Positions 1 through 8,782 of a DNA stretch of 64,000 nucleotides are shown in pieces. A model generated the notes under the pieces. That model was given only the letters and a program-made list of their open reading frames with translations. It searched no databases and was not told the origin of the DNA. This DNA is from an uncultured Pelagibacteraceae bacterium (GTDB lineage: Bacteria; Pseudomonadota; Alphaproteobacteria; Pelagibacterales; Pelagibacteraceae), in assembly GCA_902627565.1 (NCBI GenBank), contig CACOJM010000002.1, forward strand, positions 1-64,000. The letters run 5' to 3'. The stretch's first letter is position 1, and each line of letters begins with the position of its first letter. A program made the position numbers and the translations under genes.

Positions 1-1
1 A

Positions 2-94
2 AATCAAAAATCTCGTTTTAGAATGCGGCAAAGTCAGATATATAAAGCTAAGTTATCTGGAAAAAAATATAACTTTCAAAAAGAATATAAGTAA
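2..94 (+). CDS. C-terminal end of an unidentified protein (partial)
   Basis: An open frame enters from the left edge and ends at TAA, 8 bases before the next start. The visible 30-residue tail is very basic (many K and R, ending QKEYK). I do not recognise the family from so short a piece. The frame is supported only by being open from the edge and by its close spacing to the MATE gene, which suggests the two are co-transcribed. Confidence 0.4.
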   Translation, partial: NQKSRFRMRQSQIYKAKLSGKKYNFQKEYK

Positions 95-102
95 GGATTT
101 AT

Positions 103-1473
103 TTGCAGCAATCACTTAAATTAACAAAGGATCCAATTTGGTTTTTATTAAGAAAAGTTACAATACCAGCAAGTATTGGATCATTATTTCAGACTTTTTA
201 TAATCTAGTTGATACGTGGTTTGCAGGTAGAATATCTGCTGAAGCAATAGCTGCAATAGCAAAATCATTTCCCATTTATTTTTCAATTATTGCTATCGGT
301 GTAGGTTTAACAGCTGGAACGAATACTTTAATAGGTAATAATCTCGGAGCAAAAAATAAAAAAAAAGCATCATTATTTGTTGCTCAATCAATAATATTTG
401 CAATCTTTTTATCAATTTTAGTAACTTTTTTTGGATTAAATGTTTCAGATTTTTTATTAAGTATTATGGGATCTGATCAAGAGGGTATAATTTTATCTAG
501 AAAATATTTAGATATAATTTTTTATGGGACTATTATTGTCTTAATACAGATTTCTTTAAATGGAACCCTTAATGCACAAGGAGACACTAAAAGTTATAGA
601 AATGTATTAATTTTTAGCTTCTTTTTAAATATATTGTTGAACCCTTTATTTATTTTTGGATATGGATTTATTCCTGCTTTTGGAATATCTGGTTTAGCTA
701 TTGCAACTGTTGTTGCTCAATTTATAGGTCTGTTATACTTAGCATATAAAGTTTTTTGTTGTGATTTAAAACAATATCTAAAATTTCAATGCTTTATTCC
801 TAAGTTTGATTTATTAAGTGAACTTGTATATCAAACAATTCCTGTAATGTTTAGCATGTTGTTGATTGGAGTTGGCTTGTTTAATATACTTTATTTTATC
901 GGACAGTTTGGTGATATCGCTACAGCAGGCTATGGAGCAGCCTTAAGAATTGAGCAAGTTTTTTTACTTCCTGTAATAGCATTAAATACAGCAGTTTTAT
1001 CTATTGGTGGACAAAACTTTGGAGCAAGAAGTTTTGATAGAATAAGAGAACTATATAAAAAAGCTCTTCTTTTTGGTTCTTTTTTTATGATTTGTGCAGG
1101 AATAATAATTTTTTTTGGCGCAGAATTTTTAGTTTCATTATTTACTAGTAATCTTGAAGCAATAAAACATGGGGCAATATATCTTAAGGTTGCAGCTCTT
1201 ATTGGTCCAATTTACCCTGTTTTCTTTATTACTACTGCAGTATTTCAAGCAGTTAAGAAACCACTTTACAGTCTTTACATGAGTATATTGAGATTAACAG
1301 CTCTTCCATTTTTAAGCTTGTGGTATGTAATTAATATAAAAGGTGGCGATTATGAGGATATCTTTTTTACGATATTGATAACAAATTGGTTAATGGGAAT
1401 TGCAGTTTTGATATTTATTGGATATTTTTTAAATAATGTTTTTAAACAAAATAAAAGTCTTTTTTTTTATTAG
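103..1473 (+). CDS. MATE family multidrug/Na+-driven efflux transporter
   Basis: A 456-residue inner-membrane protein with about 12 hydrophobic helices in two homologous halves. The family signature near residues 21-43 (IPASIGSLFQTFYNLVDTWF) and the matching second-half segment around residues 270-310 place it in the MATE/NorM-DinF superfamily. These proteins export cationic drugs or metabolites by exchange with Na+ or H+. The substrate cannot be read from sequence. The start is TTG with AAGGA seven bases upstream; no better ATG exists nearby. The 3' end overlaps the next gene by 38 bases, suggesting coupled translation. Length is normal for the family. Confidence 0.9.
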   Translation: MQQSLKLTKDPIWFLLRKVTIPASIGSLFQTFYNLVDTWFAGRISAEAIAAIAKSFPIYFSIIAIGVGLTAGTNTLIGNNLGAKNKKKASLFVAQSIIFAIFLSILVTFFGLNVSDFLLSIMGSDQEGIILSRKYLDIIFYGTIIVLIQISLNGTLNAQGDTKSYRNVLIFSFFLNILLNPLFIFGYGFIPAFGISGLAIATVVAQFIGLLYLAYKVFCCDLKQYLKFQCFIPKFDLLSELVYQTIPVMFSMLLIGVGLFNILYFIGQFGDIATAGYGAALRIEQVFLLPVIALNTAVLSIGGQNFGARSFDRIRELYKKALLFGSFFMICAGIIIFFGAEFLVSLFTSNLEAIKHGAIYLKVAALIGPIYPVFFITTAVFQAVKKPLYSLYMSILRLTALPFLSLWYVINIKGGDYEDIFFTILITNWLMGIAVLIFIGYFLNNVFKQNKSLFFY

Positions 1474-1963
1474 TACCTGCTTAATATTTTTCTTTTCAAA
1501 TAATGAAAATCTAAAATCTGATGAAGCTAAGATAATTTCTGGTATAGCCAAAGTTACCGATGGTGACACAATTCGAATAGATGGAAAAAAGATACGTTTT
1601 TATGGAATTGATGCTCCAGAAAAAAATCAACAATGTAGAAAACCTTGGTTAACTATATCATTTATATCTTTTAGTAAGGACTATCCATGTGGACAAATTT
1701 CTACAGATAAGCTTAAAAAAAAAATAAATAATAGATTGTTAATTTGCAAATGGACCAATAAAGATAAATATAAAAGATATATTGCTGAATGTTTTAAAGA
1801 TAAAACTAATGTTAATGCCTGGATGGTTAAAAATGGTTATGCAGTAGCATATAGGAAATATTCTAAAAAATTTATATCACAAGAAATTTTTGCTAAAAAG
1901 GAAAAGTTAGGTTTATGGTCTGGCACTTTTATGATGCCATGGGATTATAGAAAAAATAATTAA
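1436..1963 (+). CDS. Secreted thermonuclease-like (SNase family) nuclease
   Basis: A 175-residue protein with an N-terminal hydrophobic signal (about residues 5-21), then a staphylococcal-nuclease OB-fold domain (about 33-168). Catalytic-type residues are visible: the DGDT calcium-site motif (42-45), Arg54 in IRFYGIDAPE, Glu62, and a second Arg in YKRYIAEC (about 114). Family members are Ca2+-dependent phosphodiesterases that degrade DNA and RNA. Here the location would be periplasm or outside the cell, with nutrient scavenging as a plausible role (inference). The start lies inside the MATE gene. The 3' end overlaps the convergent ABC permease gene by 4 bases. Confidence 0.85.
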   Translation: MFLNKIKVFFFISTCLIFFFSNNENLKSDEAKIISGIAKVTDGDTIRIDGKKIRFYGIDAPEKNQQCRKPWLTISFISFSKDYPCGQISTDKLKKKINNRLLICKWTNKDKYKRYIAECFKDKTNVNAWMVKNGYAVAYRKYSKKFISQEIFAKKEKLGLWSGTFMMPWDYRKNN

Positions 1964-2691
1964 TCCTTCTGTAGTTTTTTTTCCAATTTCCTAACTAAAT
2001 ATGAAACTATCAAGATTAAAATTAGGTATTCTAAGATTAAAAAAGTGTAAATCTCAAGTGGTCGATAAGTTGTAACAACTAATTCATTAGCTTTTCTTGT
2101 TAAGTCTCCAATACCTATTATTGATACCAATGATGACATCTTCAAAACATAAACGAATTGGTTTCCTATAGCTGGTAAAATATTCTTTATTGCCTGAGGA
2201 AGAATTACTAATTTTAATTTTCTAAAAAAATTTAATCCTAAAGAACTTCCCGCTTCCCATTGTGATTTTTTGATTGAATTTATACCAGCTCTAAAAATTT
2301 CAGCTTGAAAAGCACTTTCACTAATTGATAATGCAATGATGCCAGACACAAATGGACTGAAACTTATACCAGTCATTATTGGTAAACCATAATAAATCCA
2401 TAAAATAAGAACTAATAACGGTATTGCTCTTACTATCTCGACATAGCCAATATTTAAATAAGTTAAAAATTTGTTCTTAGCCAAAGAGGGTATCGCAATA
2501 ACTAACCCTAGAAATATAGAAATGATTATTGAAACTATGGAAATAAAGATTGTTGTAGTCAAACCACTTAATAAGAATCTTAAATTAGTTAAACCCTCCA
2601 TATTATTAGGAGATAAAATCAACCAATTAAGTTCACTTTTACCACATGATGTTAAAGGTAAAACTAAAAGTAAAAAAAATAAATTTCTCAC
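1960..2691 (-). CDS. Amino-acid ABC transporter permease (HisM/GlnP family)
   Basis: A 243-residue polar-amino-acid-type permease with about five to six membrane helices. The EAA loop that contacts the ATPase is visible (QWEAGSSLGLNFFRKLKLV, about residues 144-162). It follows the binding-protein gene by 40 bases on the same strand and is probably the end of the sox transcript, so a substrate linked to sarcosine, glycine or methylated amines is a reasonable inference. Oddities: the N-terminus reads as a lipoprotein signal (VLPLTSC, Cys16), unusual for a permease, and no ATP-binding subunit gene is adjacent. Confidence 0.88.
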   Translation of the reverse strand: MRNLFFLLLVLPLTSCGKSELNWLILSPNNMEGLTNLRFLLSGLTTTIFISIVSIIISIFLGLVIAIPSLAKNKFLTYLNIGYVEIVRAIPLLVLILWIYYGLPIMTGISFSPFVSGIIALSISESAFQAEIFRAGINSIKKSQWEAGSSLGLNFFRKLKLVILPQAIKNILPAIGNQFVYVLKMSSLVSIIGIGDLTRKANELVVTTYRPLEIYTFLILEYLILILIVSYLVRKLEKKLQKD

Positions 2692-2731
2692 TCTTAAAGT
2701 TATAAAGAATTAAAAATTAATTACTAATTGA

Positions 2732-3499
2732 TTATAAGCTTTTTAGATTATATTTAGCTAGCAAGTTATTGAAGAAGCCTGATGATTTTTTCTTTTTTAT
2801 CCAATCATTAACATAATTGTTCCATTTATTATCACCCTTTGGAACCATCATAGCTAAGAATGCTGGATTTTTTTCTCCATCAGGAACTATTGCTAGTTGC
2901 GGATATTTGATAACTAATTTATTGGCTTCAGTTGAACTTGTTATATTTCCATCAGCTCTTCCAGCTAAAACTTCTTGAAAATCTCTAGCAGGAGCTTCTA
3001 CTGAGTTTAATTTTGATTTTGGAAAAAATTCTTTTGCTTTTTCTTCTTGTGATGTACCTAGAGTAGTAGCAATTGTTACATTTGAGTTATTTAAAGAGTC
3101 CCATGTTGAGAATTTTTTTAAATTTTTTTTAAGCACTAGTGGAACAGTTCCATATTTGTAATATGTATCTGTAAAACCTGCTACTTCAGCTCTTTTAGGC
3201 GTTTTTGTTACACTTGTTGAAATGTCATATCTTTCAGATGTGATACCTGAAACAATTGTTTTCCATTCAGCTGGAACAAACTCAATCTTAACCCCCATAT
3301 CTTTTGCTAGTTCATTCATTACATCGATATCAAAACCTTTGTATTTATTTGTTGCTGGATCCTTCATTGTCATAGGATCCCAATCACCAGTTGTTCCAAC
3401 TTTTAAAACTCCTGATGATAGAATTTTGTCTAAATTAGAGTCTGCATTCGAAGAAAAGGGTAAAAGAGCAAATAATGCTAGTAATAATATTTTTTTCAT
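2732..3499 (-). CDS. Periplasmic amino-acid-type solute-binding protein (SBP_bac_3 family)
   Basis: A 255-residue secreted protein with a clear signal peptide (residues 1-19, cut near SNA/D), then a family-3 periplasmic binding domain starting [20 protein letters not shown]. It resembles the cyclohexadienyl-dehydratase-like (PheC) branch of this family, but such members are usually transport receptors and nothing here proves an enzyme. It lies 33 bases after soxG and 40 bases before the permease. The context suggests uptake of an amino acid or a methylated glycine feeding sarcosine oxidase. The ligand is unknown. Confidence 0.85.
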   Translation of the reverse strand: MKKILLLALFALLPFSSNADSNLDKILSSGVLKVGTTGDWDPMTMKDPATNKYKGFDIDVMNELAKDMGVKIEFVPAEWKTIVSGITSERYDISTSVTKTPKRAEVAGFTDTYYKYGTVPLVLKKNLKKFSTWDSLNNSNVTIATTLGTSQEEKAKEFFPKSKLNSVEAPARDFQEVLAGRADGNITSSTEANKLVIKYPQLAIVPDGEKNPAFLAMMVPKGDNKWNNYVNDWIKKKKSSGFFNNLLAKYNLKSL

Positions 3500-3532
3500 A
3501 ATTCTTAATAACTTATTTTGAAATAAATGGGA

Positions 3533-4096
3533 CTATAATCTTGACGCACTATCATTCATCCACGAAAATAAATGTTGTGAAAAAGAACGTCTGACAAAAA
3601 GATTTACCTCATTTTGGTTTTGATTATGAATAATAACATCAATTTTAGCAAGAATTGTTTGAGTAACAGAACCTTTTTTGTCTCTAAAATCATTAAAATT
3701 AAAAGGAGATCCAGTCTCGAATAAGTCAAAGATCTTGTCACCTCTAATGTTTATAAGAACAAATTGATCAGTAACATCTGTCACAGCTCCTAAATTTGTT
3801 TTAGAAATATTCTTATTTAATAAATTTTCAGTTTCATAGTCATTACTTTCAGGGTTTAACGTTTCGTTTGAGTAAATCATCCATTCATCTGGACTAAGCC
3901 AAAGAGCTGTTAATTTTTCACTTCTTGATGATGTATTAGCTTCAGTAGGTAATAATAAATCTAATGATTTACCAATTGCAGATAAAAATTCTCTTTTTTT
4001 ACCTCTAATAATTAATTTCATAATAGGTTTGATTTCTTTCATTTGTAAACTTGAATAAGATTTTTCATCAGTTATTGTATTTGAGTAATTAAGCAT
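3533..4096 (-). CDS. soxG: Sarcosine oxidase, gamma subunit
   Basis: A 187-residue protein at the expected last place of a soxBDAG operon, overlapping soxA by 8 bases. Its fold belongs with GcvT-like/SoxG proteins. Visible are the LWLSPDEWMI stretch (about 65-74) and the VTDVTDQFVLINIRGD segment (about 105-120), both typical of SoxG. In the heterotetrameric enzyme the gamma chain is structural and helps assemble the alpha/beta/delta complex that oxidises sarcosine to glycine, H2O2 and 5,10-methylene-tetrahydrofolate in the cytoplasm. Sequence divergence is high, but synteny makes the call firm. Confidence 0.9.
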   Translation of the reverse strand: MLNYSNTITDEKSYSSLQMKEIKPIMKLIIRGKKREFLSAIGKSLDLLLPTEANTSSRSEKLTALWLSPDEWMIYSNETLNPESNDYETENLLNKNISKTNLGAVTDVTDQFVLINIRGDKIFDLFETGSPFNFNDFRDKKGSVTQTILAKIDVIIHNQNQNEVNLFVRRSFSQHLFSWMNDSASRL

Positions 4097-7094
4097 TTAA
4101 TCTTTTATTTTCCTTATCTAAAAAAACTGGGTCTGCAACAGTTACATTAATTTGTTTATTTTCCATTGGAATGATTAATTTTTGACCTATCATATTTTTT
4201 CCACCTCTCACAACCCCGAGTGCAATAGATTTTTTCAAATTTGGACTATAATAACTTGAGGTTACATGACCTAACATTTCAACTGGGGTTTTTTTGAAAT
4301 CAGCTACGATTTGTGCACCCTCTTCTAAAACTTCATCAGGATTTTCTGTTAATAGACCAACCAATTGTTTTCTATCTTCTCTTATTGTATCTGATCTATA
4401 CAATGATCTTTTTCCTATAAAATCATATTTCTTTTTACTTACTATCCAATCCATTTGTAAATCAATAGGAGTCATTGTTGCATCTGTGTCTTGACCAACA
4501 ATTATGAATCCCTTTTCAGCTCTCAACAAATGCATTGTTTCAGTACCGTAAGGAGTGATGTTGAAATCTTTTCCTGCCTCCATACATTTTTCCCATACTG
4601 ATTTACCATAATTAGCCTGAACATTTATTTCATAGCTATGTTCACCTGTAAAACTTATTCTCATCACTCTGCATTTAATTTTATCAATTTTTGTATTCTT
4701 AAAAGACATATGAGGAAAATTTTCATCTGAGAAGTCGAGATCAGGAATTACTTGAGAAACAATTTTTTTACTATTTGGTCCACATACACTTACTGTAGCA
4801 TAATGGTCAGTTACTGATGTTAAGTAAACATCCAATTCAGGCCATTCTGTTTGCAAATAATCTTCTAGTTTTCCTAAAACGGTTGCAGCTCCACCAGTAG
4901 TAGTAGTCATAATGTAATGATTTTCACCTAATCTTGTTGTTACACCATCATCATACACCATACCGTCCTCGTTAAGCATTAAACCATATCGGCATTTTCC
5001 AATAGCGAGTTTAGACCAAGCATTTGTGTATACTCTGTTTAAAAATTCAGAGGCATCTGTACCTTGAATATCAATTTTACCCAACGTAGAAGCATCTAAT
5101 ATTCCCGCACTATCTCTAGCAGCTTTACTTTCTCTTTGTACTGCCTCATGCATAGTTTCTCCATTTTTGGGATAGTACCAAGCTCTCTTCCACTGTCCAA
5201 CATTTTCAAACTCTGCTTTATTTTTAACATGCCAACTATGAATTGGAGTTTTTCTAAATATATCAAAATATTCACCAACGTTTCTTCCAACAATTGTTCC
5301 AAATGTAAGAGGAGTGTAGGGTGGTCTAAAAGTTGTAGTACCAAGCTCCCCCATTTTAGAACCTGCAGTTTCAGAAATTATTCCTAGGGCATGCATATTG
5401 CCAAGTTTTCCTTGATCAGTCCCCATACCAGTTGTCGTATATCTTTTTACATGTTCTATAGATCTAAAACCTTCTCTTAATGCTAATTTTATATCTTTTG
5501 CTGTAGCATCATTTTGGTAATCAACAAATGGTTTTGTTTTGCCAATAACTTTATCAGAAGGTAGTAACCATATATTTCTTTTCGATTTATTGAATGAAGA
5601 ATAAACTTCTAAATTTTCATAATCAGTTTTCTTAACTTTCAAAAAATTCCTAAGAATATTTGGTATATTTGATAATATTTCATCTAAAGTAAAATCACCA
5701 TTACACGATCCTACGCTAATTTGATCTGATGAATAGATATTTGGAATAAAAACCTGATCTTCATCTCTAAATTTTAATTTACCTCCAGATTGTGTGAAAA
5801 GATGAACAGCAGGAGTCCAACCTCCTGAGATTCCTAGACAGTCACATGTAATGGATATTTTGGAACCAACTACTTTTTGGCCATCTTTTGAAATCTGCAT
5901 TATTGAAACTTTATTAATTCTTTTATAGCCATAGGTGTTAACAATCGTGTATCCTTTGTAGATTTTGATATTATTTTTCTCTGTTTCCTTAATTAATTTT
6001 GAGTCTATTTCTTCTCTGTTATCAATAATAGCTTCTATATTTATCCCTTTTTGATGAAGACTAATTGCTGTTTCATAAGCACTATCATTATTAGTAAATA
6101 GAACATTTTTTTCTCCACAAGCTACTCCAAATAGGTTTGCATATTTTTCTACAGCTGAGGAAAGTAAAATACCTGGACGATCATTATTATCAAAAACTAA
6201 TGGTCTTTCTAAGGATCCAGTTGCAGTTATCACTTTTTTTGCTCTAATTTTTAGAAGTCTTTGGCGAGTTTTATTATTTCTCTGTTCTAAAGGAATATGA
6301 TCAGTTAAATTTTCTCTAGCTAATAAAAAATTATACCCATGAAAAGCAGCCACACTTGTTCTAGTTTTAATTTCTAAATTTTCAAATTTTTTAATTTCAC
6401 TTATTTCTTTTTCTAACCAAGAGCTTGAAATTTGATTATTAATTTTGAAATGTTCAGAATTTTGGTAAATTGTTGAGCCTCCTAAATAAGGTTTTTCATC
6501 AACTAAAAGAGTTTTGAAACCATTTTGTGCAGCTGTTTTTGCCGCCATAATCCCTGAAATACCCGCTCCAATAACCAAAACATCACAATGAATGTATTTG
6601 TGTTCATATATATCAGGATCAGGCATAGTTGGTGATTTACCTAATCCTGCAGATTTTCTAATAAAATACTCATATTTTTCCCAAAAGCTTGCAGGCCACA
6701 TAAAAGTTTTGTAATAAAAGCCTGCTGGCAAAAGTGGGCTTAAAATATTATTTATTCCACCTATATCAAAGTTAACACTTGGCCAACAATTTTGACTTGA
6801 AGCCTCTAAGCCTTCATAAATCTCCACTTCAGTAGCTCTTACATTCGGTTCTGTTCTTGGCGAGTTTTTATGTAATTGCACAATTGCATTTGGTTCTTCT
6901 GAACCTGCTGTCATTATTCCACGTGGTCTATGATATTTAAAGCTTCTACCAACCAAATGAATGTTATTTGCTAAAAGAGCAGAGGCTAAAGTATCTCCTT
7001 TATATCCGTAATAAGTTGTTCCATTAAATTTGAATGAAATCTTATATGTTTCATCAACAAACTTACTTGTTTTAACTCTTAAATTTTTTGTCAT
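4089..7094 (-). CDS. soxA: Sarcosine oxidase, alpha subunit
   Basis: About 1000 residues in three parts. First is an N-terminal ferredoxin-like fold without cluster cysteines (about 20-95, including GRSFKYHRPRGI). Second is a dinucleotide-binding domain (VIGAGISGIMAAK, about 182-194 in the track numbering). Third is a C-terminal GcvT-type folate-binding domain (about 600-990) ending in typical aminomethyltransferase motifs. The alpha chain binds NAD+ and tetrahydrofolate and captures the methyl carbon as methylene-THF. The track starts at a GTG (7118), which overlaps soxD by 23 bases. The ATG eight codons later (7094) begins directly after the soxD stop, and I prefer it. Length is normal. Confidence 0.95.
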   Translation of the reverse strand: MTKNLRVKTSKFVDETYKISFKFNGTTYYGYKGDTLASALLANNIHLVGRSFKYHRPRGIMTAGSEEPNAIVQLHKNSPRTEPNVRATEVEIYEGLEASSQNCWPSVNFDIGGINNILSPLLPAGFYYKTFMWPASFWEKYEYFIRKSAGLGKSPTMPDPDIYEHKYIHCDVLVIGAGISGIMAAKTAAQNGFKTLLVDEKPYLGGSTIYQNSEHFKINNQISSSWLEKEISEIKKFENLEIKTRTSVAAFHGYNFLLARENLTDHIPLEQRNNKTRQRLLKIRAKKVITATGSLERPLVFDNNDRPGILLSSAVEKYANLFGVACGEKNVLFTNNDSAYETAISLHQKGINIEAIIDNREEIDSKLIKETEKNNIKIYKGYTIVNTYGYKRINKVSIMQISKDGQKVVGSKISITCDCLGISGGWTPAVHLFTQSGGKLKFRDEDQVFIPNIYSSDQISVGSCNGDFTLDEILSNIPNILRNFLKVKKTDYENLEVYSSFNKSKRNIWLLPSDKVIGKTKPFVDYQNDATAKDIKLALREGFRSIEHVKRYTTTGMGTDQGKLGNMHALGIISETAGSKMGELGTTTFRPPYTPLTFGTIVGRNVGEYFDIFRKTPIHSWHVKNKAEFENVGQWKRAWYYPKNGETMHEAVQRESKAARDSAGILDASTLGKIDIQGTDASEFLNRVYTNAWSKLAIGKCRYGLMLNEDGMVYDDGVTTRLGENHYIMTTTTGGAATVLGKLEDYLQTEWPELDVYLTSVTDHYATVSVCGPNSKKIVSQVIPDLDFSDENFPHMSFKNTKIDKIKCRVMRISFTGEHSYEINVQANYGKSVWEKCMEAGKDFNITPYGTETMHLLRAEKGFIIVGQDTDATMTPIDLQMDWIVSKKKYDFIGKRSLYRSDTIREDRKQLVGLLTENPDEVLEEGAQIVADFKKTPVEMLGHVTSSYYSPNLKKSIALGVVRGGKNMIGQKLIIPMENKQINVTVADPVFLDKENKRLNA

Positions 7095-7095
7095 T

Positions 7096-7371
7096 TTATT
7101 TAGTTGGAGGTTTTTCACCCATTTTATAAACTGCTTTAATTATATCATTTGATGTGTCTCGAACTACGTTAAACCATTTTCTACAACCATGTGTATGTAC
7201 CCATCTTTCAAATTGCATACCTTTAATATTTTTTCTCATAAAAAGATATTCAGCCCATTGATCATCACTTAATTCAGTTGGTTGTTTGGGTCTAATTATA
7301 TGAGCTTCACCACCTGCTTTAAATTCACTTTGCTCTCTTTCACCACAATAGGGACATTCAATTAAAAACAT
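7096..7371 (-). CDS. soxD: Sarcosine oxidase, delta subunit
   Basis: A 91-residue zinc-binding subunit with the invariant N-terminal ECPYCGERE motif (Cys6, Cys9) and the HTHGCRKWFNV motif (His59, Cys63) that together hold Zn2+ in known heterotetrameric sarcosine oxidases. It overlaps the soxB stop by one base and sits directly before soxA, the canonical B-D-A-G order. It is a structural partner of the alpha chain. All ligands are present, so no degeneration is evident. Confidence 0.95.
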   Translation of the reverse strand: MFLIECPYCGEREQSEFKAGGEAHIIRPKQPTELSDDQWAEYLFMRKNIKGMQFERWVHTHGCRKWFNVVRDTSNDIIKAVYKMGEKPPTK

Positions 7372-8624
7372 TAGTGCGCCACAGCAGCTGCACCGTGTTC
7401 ATCAACCAGATCACCACTTACAAATCTGTTTAAATTAAATGCAGCATTCAGTTTATGTGGTTCATCGTTTGCAATAGTATGTGCAAACAAGTCACCTGAA
7501 CCAGGGGTTGCTTTAAATCCACCAGTTCCCCAACCACAATTAAAGTATAATCCTTTGATAGAAGTTTTACTTATAATTGGACTTGCATCTGGGCATATAT
7601 CTACAATTCCACCCCATTGTCTCAACATTCTCATTCTACTAAATATTGGATATAATTCTAAAATTGCATTTAAGGTCCCTTCTACTATATCATGACTTCC
7701 TTTTTGAGAATAAGATACATAATCATCTGTACCCGCACCAATTACTAACTCACCCTTGTCTGATTGGCTTACATAGGCATGAACTGCATTTGACATCACT
7801 ACAGTATCAATTATAGGTTTAACAGGTTCCGATACTAAAGCCTGAAGCGGTTTACTCTCTAAAGGTAATTTAAGTCCAGCCATATTTGCAATTACACTTG
7901 AATGGCCAGCTGCAACAACTCCAATTTTTTTGGCTTTAATAAATCCTTTTGTTGTTTCAATTCCCTCAACACTATCACCATTTCTTTTTATACCTTTAAC
8001 TTCACAATTTTGAATAATATCTACACCCATTTCATCAGCACCTCTAGCATAACCCCAGGCCACAGCATCGTGTCGTGCTGTACCAGCTCGTCTTTGAAGA
8101 GTTCCACCTAAAACAGGATATCTAATATCGGGAGACGTATTTATAATTGGACAAAATTTTTTTACTTGTTCAGTATTTAAATAAACAGCATCAATTCCAT
8201 TCAATCTGTTAGCATGAGTTCTTCTTTTTAAATCTCTTACATCTTGCAAGTTATGAGCGAGATTCATAACTCCCCTTTGACTAAACATTACATTGTAATT
8301 TAACTCTTGTGATAAACTTTCCCAAATTTTTAAAGCATGGTCATAAAGTCCTGCGCTTGCGTCCCATAAATAATTCGATCTAATTATAGTGGTGTTTCTT
8401 CCAGTATTTCCACCACCAATCCATCCTTTTTCTACTACCGCTATATTTTTCATGTCGTGTTTTTTTGCAAGATAATACGCCGTAGCTAACCCATGACCAC
8501 CACCACCAACAATTATAGCGTCATATTCTTTTTTGGGTTCTGGATCTTTCCATGCTTTTTCCCAGTTTTCATGATATGAAAAAGCATTTTTTACCAGTGA
8601 AAATAAAGAGTACTTATTTCTCAT
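7371..8624 (-). CDS. soxB: Sarcosine oxidase, beta subunit
   Basis: A 417-residue flavoprotein of the DAO family and first gene of soxBDAG. The FAD-binding glycine motif is [17 protein letters not shown] (about 37-53). His185 in the TARHDAVAW stretch matches the residue that carries covalent FMN in heterotetrameric enzymes. The C-terminal [14 protein letters not shown]-like segment (here [16 protein letters not shown]) is typical of SoxB. The chain oxidises sarcosine to the imine and reduces O2 to H2O2. The start ATG is 63 bases from the divergent tRNA-Ser, so the promoter must lie in that gap. In SAR11, glycine made this way could help relieve the glycine/serine requirement (established physiology plus inference). 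Confidence 0.96.
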   Translation of the reverse strand: MRNKYSLFSLVKNAFSYHENWEKAWKDPEPKKEYDAIIVGGGGHGLATAYYLAKKHDMKNIAVVEKGWIGGGNTGRNTTIIRSNYLWDASAGLYDHALKIWESLSQELNYNVMFSQRGVMNLAHNLQDVRDLKRRTHANRLNGIDAVYLNTEQVKKFCPIINTSPDIRYPVLGGTLQRRAGTARHDAVAWGYARGADEMGVDIIQNCEVKGIKRNGDSVEGIETTKGFIKAKKIGVVAAGHSSVIANMAGLKLPLESKPLQALVSEPVKPIIDTVVMSNAVHAYVSQSDKGELVIGAGTDDYVSYSQKGSHDIVEGTLNAILELYPIFSRMRMLRQWGGIVDICPDASPIISKTSIKGLYFNCGWGTGGFKATPGSGDLFAHTIANDEPHKLNAAFNLNRFVSGDLVDEHGAAAVAH

Positions 8625-8687
8625 TGTAATAAATAATTACTTTATTAATAACGATTATTCAATACAATCAGAGGTGACAAATTTCCT

Positions 8688-8779
8688 GGAAGAGTGGGTG
8701 AGAGGCTTAAACCAGTCGTTTGCTAAATGACCGTGCGAGGAAACTTGTACCGAGGGTTCGAATCCCTCCTCTTCCGCCA
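8688..8779 (+). tRNA. tRNA-Ser (GCU anticodon)
   Basis: A long-variable-arm tRNA folds fully. The acceptor stem is GGAAGAG/CTCTTCC. The anticodon stem GTCGT/ATGAC encloses loop TTGCTAA (anticodon GCT), followed by an extra arm, then a T arm with GGTTCGAATCC and an encoded CCA. The 3' end is only three bases from the stop of the convergent lytic transglycosylase gene. Confidence 0.96.
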
Positions 8780-8782
8780 TTT

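Noticed and set aside
5096-5387. ORFs of 82-83 aa on both strands inside soxA
   Set aside because: Shadow frames of the soxA GcvT region; low-complexity, no family motif.
7095-7118. GTG start of soxA in the ORF track
   Set aside because: Would overlap soxD by 23 bases; the ATG at 7094 follows the soxD stop directly and fits the family N-terminus.
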